From the NCBI GenBank assembly GCA_035771165.1, contig JAWNZC010000473.1:5003001-5067000 (forward strand): a DNA stretch of 64,000 bases, in the 5' to 3' direction. The DNA is from Paragorgia papillata (lineage: Eukaryota; Cnidaria; Anthozoa; Scleralcyonacea; Coralliidae). A program made the position numbers and the translations under genes. Under the pieces are notes generated by a model. It did no database searches and was not told the origin of the DNA. It saw nothing but the letters and a program-made list of their open reading frames with translations. How positions within the stretch are numbered: the first letter of the stretch is position 1; each line of letters opens with the position of its first letter. Positions 15,809-26,579 of the stretch are shown piece by piece.

Positions 15809-16075
15809 TTAACATCCATTAATCCTTACTTTTTTGGTATGACTTTTGCTATGATATCGAGCAGCCTCGTCATTGTTAAATGTTTTGGAACATGTTGAGC
15901 ACTTATTGACCCTATTTTTTGTTGATCCAGATGTTTTGTGGACAAACTTTAAATGTAACCTCAATGCTGTTAAACTAGATGTTTCAAAGTTACATCCATC
16001 TTTTTTACAAAAATGGCGAGAGGGTCCAGCACGGTGGTGTATGCTTCTGATATCTGATTTTGATTTTTTAACCAT
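15809..16075 (-). CDS. Two-finger C2H2 zinc-finger protein (88 aa)
   Basis: Finger 1 is CKKDGCNFETSSLTALRLH with two closing His (C-x4-C, x12, H-x4-H). Finger 2 is CSTCSKTFNNDEAARYH with C-x2-C, x12, H-x4-H spacing. A basic N-terminus (MVKKSKSD) precedes finger 1. It may bind element DNA as a regulator. It is unlike the host [15 protein letters not shown] arrays at 19-21 kb and 56-58 kb, so it was probably acquired separately or evolved within the virus. The start follows AATAAATAAAG. Confidence 0.7.
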   Translation of the reverse strand: MVKKSKSDIRSIHHRAGPSRHFCKKDGCNFETSSLTALRLHLKFVHKTSGSTKNRVNKCSTCSKTFNNDEAARYHSKSHTKKVRINGC

Positions 16076-16136
16076 CTTTATTTATTCTTTTCTTTTAAAA
16101 AAAATATAACAATTCAAATTTTTATTTTGAAAAATT

Positions 16137-16158
16137 TTTAACAATTTTTTTTGTTAAA
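16137..16158 (-). terminator. AT-rich hairpin (TTTAACAA stem)
   Basis: Eight-bp arms TTTAACAA / TTGTTAAA with a T loop, 36 bp past the minus-strand stop at 16194. A shortened variant of the TTATAAC family. Confidence 0.45.
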
Positions 16159-16193
16159 GATTTTTATTTTTATTTGGTTTTGGGAGATGTGTC

Positions 16194-16628
16194 TCAGTAT
16201 TTCCATGGAATTGTGTTAAAGAATGTTTTCTTTTTAGGTTTCTGTTTGATTGTGGTTTTGCATATAATTTTTTGCATTGCCTCACCCATTTCTTTTTTGT
16301 TATCATTAAAATCAAAAAACCCCGCTTTTTCTTCAAGAATATTGATGTCAATTTCTTGTTGGCGGTTTTCTTCTTCAAGCTTATTGTTTTCTTGTTCCAA
16401 TTCTTCAATGCGAATTGTGTTAAATGTTTCCATATCTTCAAGGTTTTTTGTAAGGTTAGCCAGTATCTCGTTTCCCTTTTTTAGTTCCATGTTTTCTTCA
16501 TAAATTTTTGTTGAGCTGGTTCTTATTCTTGAGATCTTTTCATTTTTGTCAGCAATCTCTTCTTTAAGCATTTCTCTAAGTTCAATGATTTGTTCATTTA
16601 AACTTTTGATTGTTTCATTTGAGTTCAT
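16194..16628 (-). CDS. Coiled-coil protein (144 aa)
   Basis: Residues 3-110 are nearly continuous heptad repeat rich in Glu, Lys, Leu and Asn (IKSLNEQIIELREMLKEEI, IEELEQENNKLEEENRQ). The C-terminus is basic and polar. The frame opens at 16652, but I prefer the Met at 16628 because AATAAAAGAACAAGA lies before it. It is probably a rod-like structural or scaffolding protein. No family is recognised. Confidence 0.6.
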   Translation of the reverse strand: MNSNETIKSLNEQIIELREMLKEEIADKNEKISRIRTSSTKIYEENMELKKGNEILANLTKNLEDMETFNTIRIEELEQENNKLEEENRQQEIDINILEEKAGFFDFNDNKKEMGEAMQKIICKTTIKQKPKKKTFFNTIPWKY

Positions 16629-16667
16629 TCTTGTTCTTTTATTTTTTTCCAAAAAAAATAGTTCGAT

Positions 16668-16868
16668 TCAAAAAACTGTGTCATATACTCCTGTTCTAAC
16701 CAACATTTGGACTTTGGTTTCGCCTGGGTGTATGAAAGAGCAAACTGTTCCTGGATGTGTACTCTTGTTAAAATATATGATATTTGGTGGTTTGCCTGGG
16801 TATGTTGTAAAACCCACCCACATACATTTCTCTCTGTCTGGACATAAGTTACTCCTTTTGTTGTTCAT
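16668..16868 (-). CDS. Small Cys-containing protein near the element end (66 aa)
   Basis: Begins MNNKRSNLCPDREKCMWVGF and contains three Cys, aromatic residues and a Pro/Gly-rich middle (TTYPGKPPNII). The frame is open upstream to 17048. However, that part translates the repeated terminal DNA, and only the Met at 16868 is preceded by TTAAAATAAAG. It is the outermost gene on this side. No family is recognised. Confidence 0.5.
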   Translation of the reverse strand: MNNKRSNLCPDREKCMWVGFTTYPGKPPNIIYFNKSTHPGTVCSFIHPGETKVQMLVRTGVYDTVF

Positions 16869-17117
16869 CTTTATTTTAAATTTTAAAACCTTTAAAAAAA
16901 CTTTGCAACCCCAAATCCCAAAAAGTCCCAAAAACTTGGCAGCCATCTTTAAAAAAATCCAGGAGGGGGTCGCGAAAAAATTCAAACATGTCCCAGAATC
17001 GGCAAACAAAATTTCAGGGGGAGGGGGTTGCGAAAAAAATTCAAACATGTCCCAGAATCGGTAAACAAAATTTTAGTAAACAATTGGCCGCCATTAAGGT
17101 ATGTCCCAGAATCGGCC
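16869..17117. repeat. Element right-terminal repeats (TGTCCCAGAATCGG motif)
   Basis: Two 58-bp tandem units (16,963-17,020 and 17,021-17,078) run from GAGGGGGT to the next G-run. Each carries CAAACATGTCCCAGAATCGG. A third copy of the 14-bp core lies at 17,103-17,116. This G-run-rich DNA contrasts with the AT-rich element body. It probably belongs to the terminal inverted repeat, but the partner end is outside the window. Confidence 0.5.
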
Positions 17118-17130
17118 TTTTGACACTACT

Positions 17131-17644
17131 GCCGTGGGTACCTATTAGCGATAATGCAACGCTCACTACCCTTGTGGAAGTTTGAGCACTCTGGGCCCAT
17201 GCGCACTTCACGCTATCTCAATGTATTTCACCGATGCTGTCCCACATGCGGTTGTCACCGACGATCGCATGTGTATAAGTAATTTGATGAAATTCATTCA
17301 GATTGTTCCAAGCTACACTGATGAGCTGTTGTACAGCGAAACAACGTGTCTGTAGATTGAACTATGTACGCTCCTTCACTTCGGTGTTGTTGAGCACTCT
17401 GCGAAGTTGCCGTGGGTACCTATTAGCGATAATGCAACGCTCACTACCCTTGTGGAAGTTTGAGCACTCTGGGCCCATGCGCACTTCACGCTATCTCAAT
17501 GTATTTCACCGATGCTGTCCCACATGCGGTTGTCACCGACGATCGCATGTGTATAAGTAATTTGATGAAATTCATTCAGATTGTTCCAAGCTACACTCAT
17601 GAGCTGTTGTACAGCGAAACACCGTGTCTGTAGATTGAACTATA
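17131..17644 (+). repeat. 278-bp tandem duplication
   Basis: The unit starting GCCGTGGGTACC at 17,131 restarts at 17,409 and runs, nearly identical, to a (TA)n tract at about 17,641. Composition is balanced, unlike the preceding element. Short frames inside are broken and look non-coding. Confidence 0.8.
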
Positions 17645-17671
17645 TATATATATATTATATATATATATATA
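17641..17671. repeat. (TA)n microsatellite
   Basis: About 30 bp of alternating TA with one break. It ends exactly where the hairpin and segmental-duplication homology begin. Copy B has a similar TA tract at about 55,435-55,452. Confidence 0.8.
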
Positions 17672-17793
17672 CTATAAGTGGGCTTACCTCAAATGTTGAT
17701 GGTCGCTACTGTCAGTTTCACGCTGGGCGATCTTCCGGCCAGCGTGAAACTGACAGTAGCGACCATCAACATTTGAGGTAAGCCCACTTATAG
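17672..17793. repeat. Perfect 55-bp-arm hairpin
   Basis: Arms 17,672-17,726 and 17,739-17,793 are exact reverse complements around a 12-nt loop. In copy B only the left arm and the first loop bases are present (from 55,453); the sequence then changes. It is either a fold-back element or a replication/assembly fold-back. Confidence 0.9.
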
Positions 17794-17800
17794 CTAGTAT

Positions 17801-17965
17801 AATTTATTATCGAGGAGGTTTTCCAACAAAGTTTTGTCTATTTTTTCCACCTTGGACAAAGATTTTCCTTGTTTTATTCTTCATTTCGTATCTAATTATT
17901 ATTCAAGGTCTTTATGCGATATAAAGACCTCGGAAGAACAAAGAAAACCGACTCGATAATAAATT
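17801..17965. mobile_element. Fold-back MITE, 165 bp, copy A
   Basis: Imperfect terminal inverted repeats: AATTTATTATCGAGGAGG at the left, with CTCGATAATAAATT at the right. Present at the same site in copy B (55,707-55,871), so it predates the segmental duplication. Confidence 0.6.
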
Positions 17966-17990
17966 AATAACTAATAACACCTCATTTCCA

Positions 17991-18443
17991 CAGTGATGGA
18001 TTTACAGGGGGTGCAGGGGCTGTGCACCCCCTGGCCCTTGGCCAAGGGGGTGCAGGGGGGTGTCAATTACTCAATTAGTGTCTTTCTGCAGTGGGATGCG
18101 ACGTGGATTTCATTGGAAATGTCAATCACATTTCTAATGTCTAGCTTCCTTGTGATATCCCTAATAAAATTCATAATAAAACGACCACTTTATCCCTAAA
18201 TTTATTTGACACCTTCCAGGTTTGATAAAAATAATGCACTATTGAAAACACGATTTAAAACTTTTTAATCTTTCCTCAAAGTACCGTCAGAATGCAGGAA
18301 ATGCCATTTCAGAGGTCCAATTTTCAAAAATTTTCCAGGGGGCATGCCCCCGGACCCCCTAGGAATGGTTTGACTAAGGTTAAAAAAATTCTAGATCCAC
18401 CTCTGCAGCACCCCCCTACCAGATCAAGCTGGATCCATCACTG
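17991..18443. mobile_element. Non-autonomous hAT-type element (453 bp) with 8-bp target duplication
   Basis: Begins CAGTGATGGATTTA and ends GGATCCATCACTG. It is flanked by CATTTCCA (17,983-17,990) and CATCTCCA (18,444-18,451), an 8-bp duplication with one mismatch. Copy B shows the unoccupied site (single CATCTCCA at about 55,888). No transposase. Eight-bp duplication and CA...TG ends fit the hAT superfamily. Confidence 0.85.
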
Positions 18444-18699
18444 CATCTCCATCCACCGTGACACACAGTCACGTTGTTTGGACATGTGAATGCTGAGGCC
18501 TGAAGGTTTAGCCTGCATGCTGGCCTGACTTTTGCCTGACTTTAGCAGTTTCCACCAGGGAAAAAACAACGTTAGTTCTTCAATGTACAGTTGGTGGAAA
18601 TAAAAATAACACAAAAACTGGTGAGTAGAAAAAAAAATATCGCAGAATGGAAAATCTGTAATCCAAAAACTAAAAAAAAGTCTGGCCTAAAGTCAAATT

Positions 18700-19075
18700 T
18701 TAATAATACATTTGTGGATGAACCTTTTCATTTTGGCCAAAAACAGAGGTGGGTAGTGGGTAAAATGAGCACTTAACTGGTCAAATACAGGGAAAAGGCT
18801 CTGTCCCGTATGTATTCTTTTATCATGATGATACAATGTATTTATGTCTTCTTTTATGATACAGTAAGTTACCTGACTGTGAAAATATTTTGTCACAGAT
18901 ATCACAATTGAATGATTTTGTCCCAGAATGAGTTCTTCAGTGATATATGTACTTTAATTCATCTGACTTGGGAAATGCTTTGTCACAGATATTACACTTG
19001 AATTGTTTCTCCCCCATATGTGTTCTTTTATGAACTACTAAATAACTACTAAATATTCTTTTATCATGATGATAC
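18700..19075 (-). pseudogene. Decayed C-terminal zinc-finger tail of gene A
   Basis: Downstream of the stop at 19083 are finger-like pieces on the same strand in shifted frames: consensus knuckle, linker and His stretches with indels. An equivalent tail follows gene B. The ancestral array was therefore longer, and both copies have lost the end. Confidence 0.6.
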
Positions 19076-19082
19076 AATGTAT

Positions 19083-21452
19083 TTATTTATGTGTTCTTTT
19101 ATGATACAGTAAGTTACCTGACTGAGAAAAAGTTTTGTCACAGATATCACATTTGAATGGTTTCTCTCCAGTATGAGTTCGTTGGTGACATTTTAATCCA
19201 GTTGATAGAGAAAATGTCTTGTGACAAACATCACATTTGAATGGTTTCTCTCCAGTATGAGTTTGTTGGTGATATTTTAATCCACTTGACTGAGAAAATG
19301 CCTTGTGACAAACATCACATTTGAATGGCTTCTCCCCAGTATGTGTTCTTTTATGACATAGTAAGGAACTTGACACGGAATATGTCTTGTCACAAACATC
19401 ACACTTGAATGGTTTCTTCCCTGTATGTTTTCTTTTATGAACTACTAAATTACCTGACTGAGAAAATGCTTTGTCACAGATATCACATTTGAATGGTTTC
19501 TCCCCCGTATGTGTTCTTTTATGAACTAGAAAATTACTTGACTGAGAAAATGTTTTGTCACAGATATCACATTTGAATGGTTTCTGTCCAGTATGAGTTT
19601 GTTGGTGATATTTTAATTCAGTTGATCGAGAAAATGTCTTGTGACAAACATCACATTTGAATGGCTTCTCCCCAGTATGTGTTCTTTTATGACGTAGTAA
19701 GGAACTTGACTCGAAATATGTCTTGTCACAAACATCACACTTGAATGGTTTCTCCCCCGTATGTCTTCTTTTATGAACTACTAAATGACTTGACTGAGAA
19801 AATGTTTTGTCACAGATATCACATTTGAATGGTTTCTCTCCAGTATGAGTTCGTTGGTGATATTTTAATCCAGTTGATTCAGAAAATGTCTTGTGACAAA
19901 CATCACATTTGAATGGCTTCTCCCCAGTATGTGTTCTTTTATGACGTAGTAAGGAACTTGACTCGAAATATGTCTTGTCACAAACATCACACTTGAATTG
20001 TTTCTCTCTCGTATGTGTTCTTTTATGAACTACTAAACGACTTGACTGAGAAAATATTTTGTCACAGATATCACATTTGAATGGTTTCTCTCCAGTATGA
20101 GTTCGTTGGTGATATTTTAATTTAGTTGATCGAGAAAATGTCTTGTGACAAACATCACATTTGAATGGCTTCTCCCCAGTATGTGTTCTTTTATGACGTA
20201 GTAAGGAACTTGACTCGAAATATGTCTTGTCACAAACATCACACTTGAATTGTTTCTCCCCCGTATGTGTTCTTTTATGAACTACTAAACTACTTGACTG
20301 AGAAAATGTTTTGTCACAGATATCACATTTGAATGGTTTCTCTCCAGTATGAGTTCGTTGGTGATATTTTAATCCATTTGATTGAGAAAATGTCTTGTGA
20401 CAAACATCACATTTGAATGGCTTCTCCCCAGTATGTGTTCTTTTATGACGTAGTAAGGAACTTGACTCGAAATATGCCTTGTCACAAACATCACACTTGA
20501 ATGGTTTCTCCCCCGTATGTGTTCTTTTATGAGCTACTATATAACTTGACCGAGAAAATGTTTTGTCACAGATATCACATTTGAATGGTTTCTCTCCAGT
20601 ATGAGTTCGTTGGTGATATTTTAATTTACTTGATCGAGAAAATGTCTTGTGACAAACATCACATTTGAATGGTTTCTCTCCAGTATGAGTTTGTTGGTGA
20701 TATTTTAATCCACTTGACTGAGAAAATGCCTTGTGACAAACATCACATTTGAATGGCTTCTCCCCAGTATGTGTTCTTTTATGACATAGTAAGGAACTTG
20801 ACACGAAATATGCCTTGTCACAAACATCACACTTGAATGGTCTATCTCCTGTATGTTTTCTTTTATGAACTCCTAAATGATTTGATTGAGAAAATGTTTT
20901 GTCACAGACATCACATTTGAATGGTTTCTCTCCAGTATGAGTTCGTTGGTGAATTTTTAATGCACTTGGTTGAGAAAATGCCTGGTGACAAACATCACAT
21001 TTGAATGGCTTCTCCCCAGCATGTGTTCTTTTATGAAGTAGTAAGGTACTTAACTGGGAAAAATATGTCTCATCACAAATATCACACTTTATTAATGGTT
21101 TCACTCCACAGTATGTTCTTTTATGACATACTAAATAGCTCATCTGCGAAAATGTCTTGTCACAGCTATCACACTTTACTGGTTCCACTTTCTTCTCTTC
21201 CACTTTATTATTAACATGTGTTTTTTTATGATATAGTAAATAACTCAACTTGGAAAATTTCTTGTCACAGCCATCACACTTAAATGGCCGCTTCTCATCA
21301 GTATTGTGTGTTCTTTTATGATCTCGTAAGTGACTTGTCTGTGAAAATCTCTTGGCGCTGAAATTATACTTGTTCAATCCAATACTTGGATGATGGCCGA
21401 CGATGGTCGGTGTTGCCATACTGTACGGCGTACGCGATACTATAGATAGCAC
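19083..21452 (-). CDS. C2H2 zinc-finger array protein, copy A (789 aa)
   Basis: One degenerate finger (residues about 30-50) is followed by 26 C2H2 fingers, mostly joined by [10 protein letters not shown] linkers. Finger 3 ends in Tyr instead of the last His, and finger 4 has one extra residue. From about finger 7 on, three finger types alternate ([48 protein letters not shown]). This gives an 84-residue, 252-bp higher-order repeat. The N-terminus ([21 protein letters not shown]) carries no KRAB, SCAN or BTB domain; a second Met at residue 12 could also serve. Nuclear DNA binding is expected. It has no visible intron, and expression is unproven. Confidence 0.85.
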   Translation of the reverse strand: MLSIVSRTPYSMATPTIVGHHPSIGLNKYNFSAKRFSQTSHLRDHKRTHNTDEKRPFKCDGCDKKFSKLSYLLYHKKTHVNNKVEEKKVEPVKCDSCDKTFSQMSYLVCHKRTYCGVKPLIKCDICDETYFSQLSTLLLHKRTHAGEKPFKCDVCHQAFSQPSALKIHQRTHTGEKPFKCDVCDKTFSQSNHLGVHKRKHTGDRPFKCDVCDKAYFVSSSLLCHKRTHTGEKPFKCDVCHKAFSQSSGLKYHQQTHTGEKPFKCDVCHKTFSRSSKLKYHQRTHTGEKPFKCDICDKTFSRSSYIVAHKRTHTGEKPFKCDVCDKAYFESSSLLRHKRTHTGEKPFKCDVCHKTFSQSNGLKYHQRTHTGEKPFKCDICDKTFSQSSSLVVHKRTHTGEKQFKCDVCDKTYFESSSLLRHKRTHTGEKPFKCDVCHKTFSRSTKLKYHQRTHTGEKPFKCDICDKIFSQSSRLVVHKRTHTREKQFKCDVCDKTYFESSSLLRHKRTHTGEKPFKCDVCHKTFSESTGLKYHQRTHTGEKPFKCDICDKTFSQSSHLVVHKRRHTGEKPFKCDVCDKTYFESSSLLRHKRTHTGEKPFKCDVCHKTFSRSTELKYHQQTHTGQKPFKCDICDKTFSQSSNFLVHKRTHTGEKPFKCDICDKAFSQSGNLVVHKRKHTGKKPFKCDVCDKTYSVSSSLLCHKRTHTGEKPFKCDVCHKAFSQSSGLKYHQQTHTGEKPFKCDVCHKTFSLSTGLKCHQRTHTGEKPFKCDICDKTFSQSGNLLYHKRTHK

Positions 21453-24400
21453 CTTTATAAATCCTCTGATGGCTGCTGGATCCTAACTGGATTTGAATAA
21501 AACTTCTTCTATACGAGGTAGCCAAAAACCCAAAGCCTCTCTACAGTCTACAGTCACTGAAAGCCGTGCTGAAAGTCTACTGGGGTGGACAGCTAATTAG
21601 TGAAAATCTCGACCAATCAAATCGCTTCATTTTCTCATCTTTCTTGCGAAGTTGATCGCTGAGAATTTTGCATTTGACTTAGAATACCGAATATTACGCT
21701 ATTGTCATTCATTTTTTTCTTTAAAAAAGCAGCGATATCGTTTGATATATTGTTGGACTATCCATATCTGCAGGATTTTGCAAGGTAACTGTATTTTTTC
21801 TACTTTGTTTTTATCGTTTATATAGGTCGCGTCGCCCTAAGCGAAGACCCCACTTCCGGTTTGCCAACAATCTTCAAAGCAAAAAATCTCGAATTCCCAT
21901 CGAACGAATTCTCTAATTTTTGCATAATGAGTTAAACAAACGTCCATTCTTTCGAATTTTTCACTTACCCCTCATTGCCCCAGCAACGGTTTTCGAGATA
22001 ATTACCAATGAATCAACTGTTGTCATTTTGAACTTCACCAAGATGGCGCCCACTAATTTCAGCGGGCGCTGCTCGGCAACTCTACTTAAATTCGTTTTTC
22101 TGAAGAAATTCGTTAATAATAAAAATTTTTATTTCAAGATTTGTTGTGTTCTGAACTGTTGCTAGCTATTTGAATGTTTTTTGTTAAATTATGCACGATC
22201 AACTAACTGATAAATAAGGTAGGCCCAAGAAGCCCAATTAAGGTACAGTATGTTATTCCATGGTTATTCCAAGGAATATTTTACTTCGTGCACCTTTGCC
22301 ACAAAAATGGTATTATCGCAGTTGGAGGACTGTGTATGTTAAAACAGTTAAAATTTTATATCAAACAATATTTTATTTCTTATTTTGCCTTGTGCTGGTC
22401 TAACAGTATTTTTTCCAGTTTAACCCTTTCCCGACAAGACTTACTCCTTTGAAGAGTTAGGGTTACCCTAGCCTGGTACTCTGGCCCATTCAACGAATAT
22501 GGGCCAGGTAACCACTAAAGATTCTTTAACACATTCAAGGCATGTGCAGACATACAAGTGGATTTAGCCCTGAATGATGGGAGATTGTAATTAATGGTTA
22601 CCTGGCCCTTTTTGAAATTGGGCCAGGATACCAAGCTCTTGTACATTTCTTGTTTTTTTGTTTGTCATGTTTACAAGGATACTAGGGTAACCCTGATGCT
22701 ACCATCAGGGTTACCTAGTGTCCTTGTAAACATGACAAAACTAGTAGCCAGGTTGTTTTGCCTTGTTTAGTAGGCATATAACTCACCTTGTTTGGTAGGC
22801 ATAACTCACCTATGTGGGGCAACTTTTTACTTATTCCAGGCTAAACATCTAATAAAGTTGACCCAGGTAGCAGGGTGACCATACCTGTGAAATTTTGCTT
22901 GTAATCCCAGGCTAACATGGGCTAACTTTGACCTGGGTGCTAGGGTAACCCTATCTCCTTGTAAACAGGCCCTAAAGTTGTTTGGCATTAGCCAGAGTAA
23001 AACACTAAAATGCCCCCACAGTAGGGAAAGGGTTAATTTAACATTTTTAAGCCAGGCCACTAGTTGATTTGTGATTAATGCTGACTGCTGTCCAGTTGGA
23101 AATATCTATAAGGCATATACAGTAGCATACTCATAATGTCATAGACACTTAATTTTTGTTGAGCTATTCCCAACTCTGAATTTTACTGAATCCCATTTTT
23201 TGATGAGCTTGGTCTAATTTACGATTTCTAATACAAATGGCATTTATTTTAGAAAATTGATAAATATGGGGACAAGAATTCTTCTCACAGAAAATAGCAA
23301 CATCACTTAACATCACATGTAAACTGGATCTTCACAACCAGGATTAGGCAAAACTAACCATTCCCTCCATAATTTTTATTTAATAGAAATATTCATCCTT
23401 TTTTGTGTACAAATATAAATTTAAGTTCTTATTGTATGTCTTGACTACTGTGATATCAACTGAACCAAACTGATCTTTACTTCTGCATGGAGCTAATCGG
23501 CATCTGTGTCCATTGCCTGTGGCACAAAATACACTGTGCCTATAATAAATTAATTATACTCGAATAATTATTTGTTATTATACAGCCAGTATGATTATTA
23601 TACAAGTTATACATGTAATGTTAAAATTCATTAAAGCTCTATGAAAAATCCACTGTTTCTTTGATTCCTGAGTTCTCAACACCACTTTTCCCTAGCAATG
23701 TTAAAAAAAATATGGAAAATTATTTAGCAGTAGAGTACTAAAAAATTTTAAATGCAATTAAAATTTAATATTGCAAAATTTACATGGCAGTATATCTCCA
23801 TTGATTTAAATAGTAAAGCAAAAATGTAATCATTAACCACTGTCACAGGCTCTTCATTGAAATACTGTACTGCCTTAGTGCCTTAAATCACCAAAATTTG
23901 ATTTAGGTATTTTATACCATCAAGAGGAATATTAAAGTTTTACATTGCTCTTCAGGAGTTAAAGAGATCTATGCTATTGTCTAGCACAATAAATCAACTT
24001 TTAACTGTTTTAAGTGATACAGAAGTTCTATTTGCAGTACATTAATTGTAGGGCGAATGTAAAAGTTACTTTGTGTGCTGCGTGACTAATGACTATATTC
24101 TCAGCACAACTCGTATTTCTATATCTATTTTTATGTCTAAAAACAGTTGTATTGACAATGTAGTACTTAATTACATTGACTTCCTTCACGGTCTTGAATA
24201 TAGTTGAATACTTTAACAACATGGCTTGTAAATTTTGAGAACAGATACTGTATACTGTAGCTCGGGAGCATGCTCAGGAGCCAAGCAACATGCTGAGTGT
24301 TTATTCGTTTTAGCACACCACATAAACCAGTTCGGTCTTCAAAATGGTAATATCGGAGTCGCAAAACCACAAGCGGAGCTCCTATTCTAGAAAAATTCAT

Positions 24401-24464
24401 CATTCGTCTCCTCTTGCCTCTGCGATAGCCAAACACAAAATGAGCGCGGTGGTTGGAAAAACCC
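21453..24464. other. Non-coding upstream part of copy A
   Basis: About 3 kb with only short, broken frames. It holds a GTTACC-rich fold-back (22,662-22,740), related inverted pieces of it around 22,470-22,990, and AT-rich unique DNA. The same sequence is kept in copy B at 58,377-61,361 with many indels, which argues against coding. The promoter of the zinc-finger gene should lie in its first few hundred bases. Confidence 0.7.
22662..22740. repeat. Fold-back repeat with about 36-bp arms, copy A
   Basis: Arms from TTTGTCATGTTTACAAGG to its complement around loop GCTACC, with one mismatch and one indel. The GTTTACA...GGGTAACCCT texture recalls the TTAA MITE at 37,149-37,566, and related pieces lie at about 22,920-22,980. 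Confidence 0.8.
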
Positions 24465-26425
24465 TAACCTGCGATCAGGCCAGTTGTAAAAACGATGTAA
24501 CCAGGGTTCGAATTAACGGTGTGCAATTTGTACATCGTTTTGGCCCAAATAGTTAAAATTGCATATCACTTTTCAAAACGATGTGCAAAAAAAATCAGAC
24601 TTGGGACTAATGAACATCCATCCACGTTTACAGGTAATGCAATGTCAATCTGTTGGTACAGGTATTATGATTTTACTAGAAATACATGAATGCAACAACC
24701 CCTCGCCCGCTTTTACATTCTTTTTTAAAACACCCACCCACCCCCTGATTAAAATAAGCACTCCTAATATACAGCCAATACAAAAACAATACAATTTATG
24801 GATAGGTCGATAGGATGAGATAACTGATTTAAATCATTTAATGAAAGTTGAACATATCAAAGCAAAATTTAGATTTCATTATTAAATTCTGGTTGTAAAA
24901 AATATATTGTTTTTAGGAGGTTTCAAAAGGGATTAATTTTAGCAAGCCTTTAAATGGCTTCTCTATGCATGTACATTTTGCAAAGGCAGTATTAAAAGTA
25001 CAGTAATTAACAGCTCAGAAATTACATTTATAATAGAGTCTGAGATAAAAACAACTCAGTAGAATCGGATTCCAGAAAGAAGAATTCAAAAGACGTTTCA
25101 GTCGAAACACAGCCAAGAAAACCAACAAAGCCCATGAGTATTTTTAATAATAAAAAGTGCATGCACGGCCACCACGGTTAATATAAGCCTTAAAGGTAGT
25201 GTTTTAAGTTAGCTTTAGTTAAGCTGACTTATGGTTTGGATGAGCAAAGGGAAAGCACGAAAACGTGAAGCTGAATATTGTTTAGGTTAAGCGAAAACTT
25301 GAAAACAACAAGAATCCTACCGTTAACCACTTTTAGATGATTAATTTGACCATGGACTCACGGAGTGTCTTCAAACCAGCGCTACATACACTGCAGATCG
25401 AGTTTTTGTTTACCATACGGCGTTTGGTTTCTTCAAGTTCTCTGGTTTCTCTTCAAGATATATTAAATGGGTTGTTTGTATCCTTTTCTTCGTGCTCCAT
25501 TTCATTTCGTGAAAAACACTATTTGTTTGAGAGTTTATAGTTTTCTTCGTCGCTAGTCACCAGTGTCCAACTATTCTTACCGCGTGACACCGTGCCATAC
25601 ATATATATATTTATTATATAGCATGCTATCGGATATGAGCTTTTGCGTAATCTGATTGGTTCCCTACTACCAGGCTATCAGCTCATATCCTACTAGTAGA
25701 GGAAAAACAATATGGCGGCATGGTTTTTAAACTGCCGAAAAGAGTTGAAATTGACGGATTTTTATACAGAAAAACATCAACACCCTCAAACAAATGTGTA
25801 AAAAAACAACATTGTGTAAAAATACATTGACAAATACACAATTTAGCATGCCAAATGATAAAATTCACCTAAAAACTACGTCTTTTTACTTAAGAAACCC
25901 GACTATAAAATTAACGTGTTGATATTAATTTGTTGCCAAACAAAGAAACTCACGGTTAAAATCAAGCTTACAACACACTTTTCGTAGGACATCACCAGTA
26001 AAGAGACTTTTTATTTCGATAAGCATTTGGAGTAGTAAAAAGCATGTTCTTTTTCAAAAACAACCACTGAACTAAGTAATTTAGTTTCACTGCCGAAGGT
26101 GTTTCAGTTTCACTTTTGCATGAAATCAAAACCTTTTTCACGACAGCAACGCTAATATAAACAACTGACCCACCTTTTGACTTCATAAAGGTACCTTTTA
26201 ATCTTTTCTTTTGACCTGCTTAACACATTCCTTGTCTCTCGAGCAACATTTATGCAACATTAATCTCAAAGCTGATTGCCGAACAGCTCAGCGAGAAACT
26301 CAATGGCATGCATCATTACGCATGGCGGAAGTATTAGTTGCGGCTATGCCGGAAGTTTGTCGTTTGAAACATTTCACTGTAATTTTGTCTCTTGTACAGT
26401 GCTTGACTGCTTGGCTATATAATAA

Positions 26426-26532
26426 AACAGTTATTCCATTCGCTCTCGTCGTATACGAACTAATAGCCAACTCGGCGAAGCGCCTCGTTGGCTATGAGCT
26501 CATATACGACTCGAGCTCATGGTATAACTGTT
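26426..26532. repeat. Fold-back repeat, about 50-bp arms
   Basis: Imperfect palindrome from AACAGTTAT to ATAACTGTT through CGTCGTATACGA / TCATATACGAC and ATAGCCAAC / GTTGGCTAT around a short loop. A shorter relative (GGATATGAGC ... GCTCATATCC) lies at about 25,632-25,690. Confidence 0.7.
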
Positions 26533-26579
26533 AATGGGATTTATGCAATAAATAATATTAAAACTAGCTGTGTGTTGTT

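Larger units (their letters stand above)
1..17117. mobile_element. Polinton/Maverick-type (adintovirus-like) integrated element, right part
   Basis: About 26 tightly packed ORFs include the Polinton hallmark set: DDE integrase, A32-like ATPase, major capsid and penton-like minor capsid. Intergenic gaps are mostly 10-70 bp and AT-rich. Genes lie on both strands in divergent or convergent blocks, unlike the surrounding host DNA. The left end, the rest of the probable polymerase and any Ulp1-like maturation protease lie outside the window, so the terminal inverted repeats and the 6-bp target duplication cannot be tested. The right limit is set at the last copy of the TGTCCCAGAATCGG motif, just before a host-like tandem repeat, and is uncertain by some tens of bases. 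Only one gene is visibly broken, which suggests a recent insertion. Confidence 0.9.
17671..24464. repeat. Segmental duplication, copy A
   Basis: Matches 55,452-61,361 in the same orientation across the zinc-finger gene and about 3 kb of upstream DNA, with many small indels. Differences are a 453-bp MITE present only here, about six extra zinc fingers here, and a replaced hairpin interior at the left edge. Homology stops around 24,464, just before the hAT element. Confidence 0.9.

Noticed and set aside
16869..17048. N-terminal extension of the 66-aa gene
   Set aside because: It translates the repeated terminal DNA. The ATG at 16868 has the start motif.
26411..26532. Possible CRISPR-like or tRNA-like palindrome
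   Set aside because: It is a single imperfect fold-back without spacers or a cloverleaf, and is better read as a MITE-type repeat.
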